Positions 58,101 to 64,000 of a stretch of DNA of 64,000 nt are shown here, one piece after another (position 1 is the stretch's first letter; every line of letters begins with the position of its first letter). Under the pieces are notes generated by a model. That model did not search any database. It was given only the letters and a program-made list of their open reading frames with translations, and was not told the origin of the DNA. This DNA is from RBG-16-64-13 sp963718375 (GTDB taxonomy: Bacteria > Actinomycetota > Thermoleophilia > RBG-16-64-13), in assembly GCA_963718375.1 (NCBI GenBank), contig CAVQZD010000005.1, forward strand, positions 434,001 through 498,000. Direction: 5' to 3'. The position numbers and the translations under genes are program-made.

Positions 58101-59650
58101 GCGTCTGGCACATGGCGTCGTTGGCGAAGATCATCTTGCCTTCGGAGTTGAGCCAGAAGATCATGCCCGGGGCATGCTCCACGGAATGCTTCGTCAGCCG
58201 GAGCTCCTTCTCCATCTTCCCGGCGCGCGCTGATGTCCCGCGCGAAGACGAACATGTACTCTTGGCCCTCGTACTCGACGAAGTTGGTGGTGACCTCCAC
58301 CGGGAAGAGCGTGCCGTCCTTGGTGCGCTTGAAGCCCTCGACGGTGCTGGTGCGCTTGCTGCGCATGCGCTCCCAGTGCTCGTTCCAGGGCTTGGGCATC
58401 TCGGGGTCGGTCTCGTAGATGCTCATGTCCATCAGCTCTTCGCGCGTGTAGCCCAGCCGCTCACACATGGCGTCGTTGGCGAAGATCATCTTGCCTTCGG
58501 AGTTGAGCCAGAAGATCATGCCCTGGGCGTGCTCCACCGAGAACTCAGTGAGCCGGAGCTTCTCCTCGATCTTCTTGCGCTCGGTGATATCCAGCGCGTA
58601 GATGAACTGGTACTCGTGGTTCTCGTAGACCACGTGACTCACTCGGAGTTCGACCGGTATTTCTCTGCCGTCCTTGGCCCGACGGACCCCTTCGAACGTG
58701 GCCGTTCCCGCTTCCTTGATGCGTTCCCACGCGTTCTTCCACGGCTTCGGGGTCTGGGGGTCGATGTCGTACAGCGTGAGCTGCAGTATCTCCTCCCGCG
58801 TGTAGCCGAGTTGCCGGCACGTGGACTCTGTGGCGAACGTGATCTTGCCCTCGGGGTCTATCCAGAGCATCTGGCCTTGGGCGTGTTCGACCGAGAACTC
58901 CGTCAGACGCAGCTTCTTGTCCAGCCGTTTGCGGTAGCTGATATCGCGCGCGAAGACCAGGTCGTACTCCACGCCGTTGTAGTCCACGAAGTTGGAGTTG
59001 ACCTCCACCGGGATGGAATGTCCGTCCTTGCAGCGGTAAGTGGCCTCGCGAACGATAGAACCTTCACGTTTGACCTCACCGAAGGACTCGCTCCAGCCTT
59101 GTGCCAGCGACGGGTCTATCTGAAAGATGGACGCGCCTACCAGTTCGTCACGGACATATCCGGTGCGTTCGCACATGGCATCGTTGACGTGCACGATCCG
59201 GCCCTCGGAGTCGGACCAGTAGATCATGTCGGTGGCTTGGTCGATCGAGAGTTCAGAGAAGCGGAGCGACTCCATCGATCGCCTGCGCTCCGAGATGTCC
59301 TCTACGATCATCACGGGGTAGGTCAGGCCGTCGAGGGCCGTCGCTTGGACGGTGCGGCTTATCCAGCGTTGGCCTCCGTCACTTCCGGCGAGTCTGACCT
59401 CGCGGATGATGGGCCTTCCTGATGCTCTCGCCGTGCTTACGTCCTGCGCAAGGTCCGACCCCCAGACTGACGACCCGTCCAAACCAGCCGCCAAGACTTG
59501 GTCAAGTGGAAGACCGGCGACTCGGGCGGCCGACTCGTTCGCCCACAGACATCCACCTTCGGGCGAAAAGACCACGACACCCTCGGCGGAGTCGGACAGC
59601 AGCGCTTTGCACAGCCCCTCTTGAATAGGCAACTCCCTATCTGACGTCAT
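58073..59650 (-). CDS. nine-PAS hybrid histidine kinase, N-terminal part (PAS1-4)
   Basis: The true ATG is at 59650 (MTSDRELPIQEGLCKALLSDS). PAS1 is divergent (GVVVFSPEGGCLWANESAARVAGL). PAS2-4 follow the pattern 'FS(I/V)(D/E)xAxxMxxWxDxEGxIxFxNxxxCxxxGYxRxE' with DITERKK-type linkers. After about 58220 the frame is wrong: an extra G in CCGGGAAG shifts DISARRKMEKELRLT out of frame, and a second extra base near 58101 moves it again into the downstream part. With both removed the gene is one reading of about 1768 codons, from 59650 to 54342. Confidence 0.88.
   Translation of the reverse strand: MTSDRELPIQEGLCKALLSDSAEGVVVFSPEGGCLWANESAARVAGLPLDQVLAAGLDGSSVWGSDLAQDVSTARASGRPIIREVRLAGSDGGQRWISRTVQATALDGLTYPVMIVEDISERRRSMESLRFSELSIDQATDMIYWSDSEGRIVHVNDAMCERTGYVRDELVGASIFQIDPSLAQGWSESFGEVKREGSIVREATYRCKDGHSIPVEVNSNFVDYNGVEYDLVFARDISYRKRLDKKLRLTEFSVEHAQGQMLWIDPEGKITFATESTCRQLGYTREEILQLTLYDIDPQTPKPWKNAWERIKEAGTATFEGVRRAKDGREIPVELRVSHVVYENHEYQFIYALDITERKKIEEKLRLTEFSVEHAQGMIFWLNSEGKMIFANDAMCERLGYTREELMDMSIYETDPEMPKPWNEHWERMRSKRTSTVEGFKRTKDGTLFPVEVTTNFVEYEGQEYMFVFARDISARREDGEGAPADEAFRGACPGHDLLAQLRRQDDLRQRRHVPDAWATPAKNS
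58241..58590 (-). repeat. near-identical PAS repeat, copy 2 (PAS4)
   Basis: Partner of the copy at 57531-57880. Most of the two PAS domains are almost the same, including the MIFWLNSEGKMIFANDAMCERLGY core, which indicates recent duplication or gene conversion. Both frameshifts of the gene fall between the copies. Confidence 0.9.
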
Positions 59651-59789
59651 GCTCGCGAATACCCTCCTGGAGGCTCAGAAATACGTGAGATCCCAACCCG
59701 ACCGACAGAGTCATCACTCCTAGGCTAATCGGCACGCACCGCACATTCCTCAAGCGGCCCGGGAGACGAGCTCCCCTCTGTGTCCGCCG

Positions 59790-60542
59790 TCAACTCAGAT
59801 GGTGTCTCGGCACCTGCACCCGGGGCTCACCCTTCACCCCCCGGATCGCCTCTATAGCCGTGTTCAACCCTTCCTCCGTGCCTTCCACTAGGAGGATGAC
59901 CGCGCCCTCGCTGCCGCCCACGCCGCCGGCCGCCACCAGCCTGGCCCGCACGCCGGCGAGCAGACCCAGTGCTTGTATCTCCGTGACGACCAATGCCGTC
60001 GTCACCGGAGTCAACCAGCAAGGCAGGCCCATCGAGTAGTCAAGGGTCAACTGGCCCCACCCCGCGGCTGCCTCTCCCACTGAGGGGATGAGCTTCTCCA
60101 GCCCCACCGGCATGATCAGCGGGATGCCGCGCACACAGGCTATGCCTATCAGCGCACCGATCGTACCGCCGGTCTCGTTGCCCACCAAGACCCCCACGTT
60201 GCCTTGAGCGTCGACGGCGTTGGCACCTTTGATCACCAAGTCGCCCCTCTCCAGGGTCTTGTAGAAGTCGCGCGGCTCCATATTCACGACCTCGCCCTTC
60301 ACGAAGAAGCGAGCGGGCACCCGGTCCTCTTTGGCGCTCATGGTGAGAAGCCCGTCGGCCACCATGCCTATCGCGTACGAGTGAGGGGGAACACGCTCGC
60401 CGGTCACCTCTTCGAGCACGTAGGCGTTCGTCGTGCCTCCGGTGATCGCCAGCCGGCCGTCGGCATAGGCCTTCTTCACCTCAGGAAGGCCCGAGACTGC
60501 CCGCGCGATCAGCCTTCTCGACTCGGAAGGGTTCAGGACCAC
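59790..60542 (-). CDS. conserved-looking protein of unknown function
   Basis: 250 residues that I cannot assign. Visible blocks: RAVSGLPEVKKAYADGRLAITGGTTNAYVLEEVTGE, LVIKGANAVDAQGNVGVLVGNETGGTIGALIGIACVRGIPLIMPVGLEKLIPSV, and TPVTTALVVTEIQALGLLAGVRARLVAAGGVGGSEGAVILLVEG. The GGTTN-plus-Asp pattern faintly recalls the RpiA/CoA-transferase-like (ISOCOT) fold, but this is a guess. GTG start with AAGG upstream. Two hydrophobic Gly/Ala-rich stretches are present but not convincing membrane helices. It lies between leuB and the hybrid kinase. Confidence 0.75.
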   Translation of the reverse strand: MVLNPSESRRLIARAVSGLPEVKKAYADGRLAITGGTTNAYVLEEVTGERVPPHSYAIGMVADGLLTMSAKEDRVPARFFVKGEVVNMEPRDFYKTLERGDLVIKGANAVDAQGNVGVLVGNETGGTIGALIGIACVRGIPLIMPVGLEKLIPSVGEAAAGWGQLTLDYSMGLPCWLTPVTTALVVTEIQALGLLAGVRARLVAAGGVGGSEGAVILLVEGTEEGLNTAIEAIRGVKGEPRVQVPRHHLS

Positions 60543-60697
60543 GAGACCTTGTCGCGTCTCGGTACCGACTGGCGGTCGTGAGATCTACCGGATAGAACAT
60601 GACAGCACGCTACCTCTCTTTGTTGTTCAAGGCGGTCTGCGTCATAGCGACTCCTCTCCGATCTATGTGTGCCCCGACCTCACCCGCGGAGCCGCCG

Positions 60698-61777
60698 TCA
60701 ACCTGTCGCCACGTACTCCGCCACCAGGTCGCCCACCGCGTCCGTACCCATGCCCATCTCATTCGCGGTCATCGACTTCATCTTGCTCACTGCGTGAGCG
60801 ACGCCCTTCTCGACCAGACTCGCTGCGTCGGACTCACCAAGGTGTTCCAGCATCATCTGCACGGCGCCGATGGCCGCCAGCGGATTGATGGCGTTCTTGC
60901 CGGTCCACATGGGGGCGGTGCCGCCGATGGGCTCGAACATGCTGACGCCTTCGGGGTTGATGTTGCCGCCGGCAGCCACCCCCAACCCACCTTGAGTCAT
61001 GGCGCCTAGGTCGGTGATGATGTCGCCGAACATGTTCTCGACCACCATGACATCGAACATCTCGGGGCTGGCCACCATGTAGAGACAGGTGGCGTCGACG
61101 TGGTAGTACTCGCGCTTGATATCGGGGTACTCCTCGCCGATCTCCGCAAAGACCCGGTTCCAGAGCTTGTACATGTAGGTGAGCACGTTGGACTTGCCGA
61201 TCAATGCCAGGGTGTTGCTCTCGCCCACCCCACGGGCCTTCTTGCCGTACTTGCGCGTGTACTCGAAGGCGAAGCGCAGGCAGCGAGCGACCTGGTCGTA
61301 GGTGTAGATCATCTCCTGCACCGCGACCTCATCCTTGGTGCCAGGCCGGGAGTTACCGCCCAGACCTGTGTACATGCCCCCCGTGTTCTCGCGGATGACG
61401 CAGTAGTCGATCTCCTTGGGTCCCTTGTTCTTGATGGGGGTCTCGACCCCGGGGATGAGTCGCACCGGACGCAGGTTGATGTACTGGTCGAGCGCGAAGC
61501 GCGCCTTCAGGAGAACGCCCTGCTCCAGCACACCGGGCGGCACGTCGGTATGACCGATCGCGCCCAGGAGGATGGCGTCGTGCTTCCTCAGTTGCTCGAT
61601 GTCGTCGTCCGACAGAGTCTCTCCGGTGCGCAGATAGCGCGTGCCGCCGAAGTCGTAGTGACTGAGTTCGTAGGTGAACCCGGTCTTGGTCGCGGCAGCT
61701 TCGAGGACTTTCAGCCCCTCGGCCACGACCTCCGGACCGGTGCCGTCTCCGGGGATGACCGCGATCTTGTATGTCAT
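60698..61777 (-). CDS. leuB: 3-isopropylmalate dehydrogenase (isocitrate/isopropylmalate dehydrogenase family)
   Basis: 359 residues. NAD-dependent beta-decarboxylating dehydrogenase: IAVIPGDGTGPEVVAEGLKVLE, LLGAIGHTDVPPGVLEQGVLL, INLRPVRLIPG, VIRENTGGMYTGLGG, LIGKSNVLTYMYKLW, VDATCLYMVASPEMFDVMVVENMFGDIITDLGAM and EPIGGTAPMWTGKNAINPLAAI. As the citramalate pathway also needs a 3-methylmalate dehydrogenase, this enzyme may serve both leucine and isoleucine. It overlaps leuD by 4 bases. Confidence 0.92.
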   Translation of the reverse strand: MTYKIAVIPGDGTGPEVVAEGLKVLEAAATKTGFTYELSHYDFGGTRYLRTGETLSDDDIEQLRKHDAILLGAIGHTDVPPGVLEQGVLLKARFALDQYINLRPVRLIPGVETPIKNKGPKEIDYCVIRENTGGMYTGLGGNSRPGTKDEVAVQEMIYTYDQVARCLRFAFEYTRKYGKKARGVGESNTLALIGKSNVLTYMYKLWNRVFAEIGEEYPDIKREYYHVDATCLYMVASPEMFDVMVVENMFGDIITDLGAMTQGGLGVAAGGNINPEGVSMFEPIGGTAPMWTGKNAINPLAAIGAVQMMLEHLGESDAASLVEKGVAHAVSKMKSMTANEMGMGTDAVGDLVAEYVATG

Positions 61778-62265
61778 GAGCGTCCTTTCAAATATGGGAG
61801 CAGACCGCCGGCCGCCACCAGCTCCTGCATGAACGCGGGCAGGGGTTGGGCTTGGTACTTGACGCCGGTGGTGAGGTCGTCGATCTCGCCCGTGGCGAGA
61901 TCGACCGTCAGTTCGTCGCCCTCTTTGATGCCGTCCACTGCCTCCGGCGCCACCAGGATAGGCAGGCCCATGTTGAAAGCGTTGCGGTAGAAGATGCGGG
62001 CGAAGCTCTTGGCTATCACCACGGAGATGCCGGCACCCTTCAGCGCCATGGGAGCATGCTCACGGGACGAACCGCAGCCGAAGTTCTCCTTGGCCACGAT
62101 GATGTCCCCGGGCTTGACCTTGCTCGCGAAGTCAGGGTCGGCGTCCTCCATAACGTGCGGCGCCAGCTCTGCGACCGTGGCCATATTGAGGTAGCGCGCG
62201 GCGATGATGAGGTCGGTGTCGATGTCGCGGCCGAAGGTCCAGGCGTGTCCGCGGAGAGCCGTCAT
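61774..62265 (-). CDS. leuD: 3-isopropylmalate dehydratase small subunit
   Basis: 163 residues, the short (archaeal/anaerobe-type) swivelling domain: AWTFGRDIDTDLIIAARYL, IIVAKENFGCGSSREHAPMALKGAGISVVIAKSFARIFYRNAFNMGLPIL. Forms the dehydratase with LeuC and could also process citramalate. Overlaps leuC and leuB by 4 bases. Confidence 0.95.
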   Translation of the reverse strand: MTALRGHAWTFGRDIDTDLIIAARYLNMATVAELAPHVMEDADPDFASKVKPGDIIVAKENFGCGSSREHAPMALKGAGISVVIAKSFARIFYRNAFNMGLPILVAPEAVDGIKEGDELTVDLATGEIDDLTTGVKYQAQPLPAFMQELVAAGGLLPYLKGRS

Positions 62266-63572
62266 GACTGCCCCCTCTCGCCGGCCGTCACAGGCGCCGG
62301 CTTCGCAGGCGCCCCGATCTGCTCTGGGGTCGCTATGTGGCCCGCCACTGCGGTCGCCGCCGCCACGTACGGATTAGCCAGGTATACCTCGGACTCGGGG
62401 TCACCCATGCGGCCCACGAAGTTGCGGTTGGTGGTAGCCACAGCGCGCTCGCCCTTGGCCAGCACGCCCATGTGCCCGCCCAGGCAGGGGCCGCAGGTGG
62501 GAGTCGAGACAGCCGCTTCGGCCTCCAAGAACACCTCGAAGAGTCCCTCGTCCATGGCCTGCTTCCAGATAGCCTGAGTGGCCGGTATCACGATACAGCG
62601 CACGTCCTTGTGCACCTTGCGAGCTCGCAGGATATCGGCCGCCATGCGTAGGTCTTCGATGCGGCCATTGGTGCAGCTGCCTATGACCACCTGGTCGATC
62701 TTGATGCTAGAGAGTTCAGCGGCGGCCTTTGTGTTGGAGGGTAGGTGCGGCTTGGAGACGGTCAGTGGGACCTCTTCGGCCTTCCACGAATAAGTCTTCT
62801 CATAGACGGCGTCGGGGTCGGACTGGTAGTACCGAGGCTCACGCTGGAAGCGGCCCTCGACATAGGCCTTGGTGATGTCGTCCGGTGCGATGATGCCGCT
62901 CTTGCCTCCGGCCTCGATGGCCATGTTGCAGATGGTGAAGCGACCGTCCATGGAAAGGCTGCGGATGGCCGAGCCCGTGAATTCCATGGCCTTGTAGAGA
63001 GCGCCGTCCACCCCTATCTGCCCGATGGTGAAGAGCACGATGTCCTTGCCGGTCACGTAGGGACTGAGCGCCCCCTCGAAGTCGAAGCGATGGCTCTCGG
63101 GTACGCGGAACCAGGCCTGGCCGGTGGCCATGGCCCCCGCCAGGTCGGTGGAGCCGGCCCCGGTCGCGAAGGCGCCAAGCGCGCCATACGTGCAGGTATG
63201 TGAGTCAGCGCCCAGCACCACGTCACCCGGCCCCACCAGGCCCTGCTCGGGGATGAAGGCGTGTTCAACGCCCACGCGGCCTACGTCATACCAGTGGGTC
63301 AGACCATGCTTATGAGAGAACTCGCGCATCTGCTTGACGAGCCCCGCGGATTTGATGTCCTTGTTGGGCGTCCAGTGGTCGGGGATCAGGAGGATCTTGT
63401 CCGGATCGAACACCTTGTCGAAACCGGCCTTCTCGAACTCGTCTATAGCCACCGGAGCGGTGACATCGTTGCCGAAGCAGAAATCCAGCTTGGCCATGAT
63501 CAGTTCGCCCGGCTCCACCGACTCCTTGCCGGCGGCGCGGGCCAGTATCTTCTCCGTCATGGTCATAGCCAT
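62262..63572 (-). CDS. leuC: 3-isopropylmalate dehydratase large subunit
   Basis: 436 residues, the short LeuC class. Aconitase-family motifs: LDFCFGNDVTAP, DHWTPNKDIKSA, GADSHTCTYGALGAFATGAGSTDLA, VVIGSCTNGRIEDLR with a cluster Cys, PTCGPCLGGHMGVLAKGERAVATTNRNFVGRMG with the other two cluster Cys. Binds a 4Fe-4S cluster. First of the leuC-leuD-leuB operon. ATG at 63572 or 63566; GGGGGTA lies upstream. Confidence 0.95.
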   Translation of the reverse strand: MAMTMTEKILARAAGKESVEPGELIMAKLDFCFGNDVTAPVAIDEFEKAGFDKVFDPDKILLIPDHWTPNKDIKSAGLVKQMREFSHKHGLTHWYDVGRVGVEHAFIPEQGLVGPGDVVLGADSHTCTYGALGAFATGAGSTDLAGAMATGQAWFRVPESHRFDFEGALSPYVTGKDIVLFTIGQIGVDGALYKAMEFTGSAIRSLSMDGRFTICNMAIEAGGKSGIIAPDDITKAYVEGRFQREPRYYQSDPDAVYEKTYSWKAEEVPLTVSKPHLPSNTKAAAELSSIKIDQVVIGSCTNGRIEDLRMAADILRARKVHKDVRCIVIPATQAIWKQAMDEGLFEVFLEAEAAVSTPTCGPCLGGHMGVLAKGERAVATTNRNFVGRMGDPESEVYLANPYVAAATAVAGHIATPEQIGAPAKPAPVTAGERGQS

Positions 63573-63658
63573 GCCACGTACCCCCGTTCCTGAGAGACTT
63601 GCCGCGGTGGGTGTGAGCGCCAGCAGTGAGATGCAGACGCCTACAAACCTGCGCTCCT

Positions 63659-63664
63659 ATTGTA
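63659..63664 (-). promoter_or_regulatory. -10 element for the leuCDB operon
   Basis: TACAAT on the minus strand (five of six consensus), about 86 bases ahead of leuC. No good -35 hexamer was found. The leader has no obvious leader peptide or T-box structure. Confidence 0.4.
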
Positions 63665-63742
63665 CACGCGCACCCGCTCGCACCGTGGAGCGCGTGAAGC
63701 GACCCGCACCCCCGGGTGGCGCCCCGTGATACCCTGCCGCTC

Positions 63743-64000
63743 ATGAGAGAGCAAAGCCGCAGGCGCAGGATCATCTTCTGGTCGCTCCTCACCCTGGGTG
63801 CCCTCGGGATACTCGTCGGTGTGATCATCCTCGCCACCAATCTGATCGTCACCAGAGGGGCGAAAGACCACATCGTGGAGACGGTCGAGGAAGCTCCCGA
63901 CGCCCAGTGCGCCATAGTACTGGGGGCCCGGATCCACGACGACGGGACGCCCTTCCCCATGTTGACCGACCGCCTCGAGACGGGGATAGCTCTCTATGAA
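63743..64000 (+). CDS. SanA/YdcF-like DUF218 membrane protein, N-terminal part (runs off right edge)
   Basis: 86 codons visible. A basic N-terminus (MREQSRRRR) leads into one transmembrane helix (LLTLGALGILVGVIILATNLIV). The DUF218 opening follows: DAQCAIVLGARIHDDGTPFPMLTDRLETGIALYE, which matches SanA/YdcF proteins linked to envelope permeability or vancomycin tolerance. It is divergent from leuC with a 170-base gap. Confidence 0.85.
   Translation, partial: MREQSRRRRIIFWSLLTLGALGILVGVIILATNLIVTRGAKDHIVETVEEAPDAQCAIVLGARIHDDGTPFPMLTDRLETGIALYE

Noticed and set aside
56298..58151. 617-codon open frame on the plus strand opposite the hybrid kinase
   Set aside because: It mirrors the repeated PAS coding sequence on the other strand and has no ribosome-binding site or recognisable domain. 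High GC and repetition keep the antisense frame open.
57531..58590. Mobile element or CRISPR-like repeat
   Set aside because: The repeats are in-frame PAS coding units of a fixed 118 codons within one gene, not spacers or element ends.
63573..63742. T-box or leader-peptide attenuator ahead of leuCDB
   Set aside because: No run of Leu codons, no T-box consensus and no terminator/antiterminator pair was visible in the leader.

Overview
This 64 kb window is high-GC chromosomal DNA, densely packed with genes and mostly on the minus strand. It shows no insertion sequence, prophage, CRISPR array, tRNA or rRNA. The gene content suggests a deep-branching, probably anaerobic or microaerophilic actinobacterial-type bacterium. 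The evidence for this is a Gram-positive-type LexA box (GAAC-N4-GTTC), an actinobacterial-style RpiB (GGSGNGE motif), split glycine decarboxylase GcvPA/GcvPB, short LeuC/LeuD subunits, citramalate synthase, FeoAB, a B12-type radical SAM protein and Thr-rich secreted proteins. The taxonomic call is inference; no marker gene was compared.

Layout. 1-4.9 kb: rsmA (cut by the left edge), tatD, metG, two small membrane proteins and rsmI. 4.9-11.5 kb: a long minus-strand run of lsrF, rpe, a bifunctional aldolase/dehydrogenase, threonine aldolase, an HD protein, DUF2007 and a ROK sugar kinase. 11.6-19.2 kb: a zinc-ribbon/discoidin-like membrane protein, SOS-type dinB, rpiB, pgi, a glycosyltransferase resembling tRNA-queuosine mannosyltransferase, endonuclease IV, a D-amino-acid aminotransferase and a GNAT protein. 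19.2-25.9 kb: parA-ftsZ, a radical SAM protein, and a Spy-like lipoprotein/response regulator/histidine kinase operon with a probable autoregulatory site. 25.9-31.7 kb: gcvPA-gcvPB, an anti-sigma antagonist/kinase pair, PspC, an iron-sulfur flavoprotein and an O-methyltransferase. 31.8-36.7 kb: a large lipoprotein and two paralogous M23 peptidases. 36.7-46.3 kb: hisB-hisH-hisA-hisF, a GGDEF/HD-GYP protein on the plus strand, hisD and dnaE. 46.5-50.3 kb: ilvE-cimA-FAH-cupin. 50.4-53.2 kb: dtxR-feoA-feoB with a candidate operator. 53.3-59.7 kb: a very large nine-PAS hybrid histidine kinase overlapping a REC-GGDEF diguanylate cyclase. 59.8-64 kb: an unrecognised gene, leuB-leuD-leuC, and the start of a SanA-like gene.

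How the genes work together. CimA, LeuCDB and IlvE supply most steps of the pyruvate (citramalate) route to isoleucine. Pgi, RpiB, Rpe, the ROK kinase and the aldolases form a sugar and pentose-phosphate set. The hybrid kinase ends in an HPt domain and is translationally coupled to a REC-GGDEF protein, so it probably sets c-di-GMP output; the GGDEF/HD-GYP protein is a second c-di-GMP enzyme.

Caveat. Four genes (rpe, rpiB, hisB and the hybrid kinase, the last twice) are interrupted by single-base frameshifts. All five are +1 insertions relative to the expected frame. This looks more like residual sequencing or assembly error than gene decay. No stretch longer than about 300 bases lacks a gene; the largest gap is 39427-39655.
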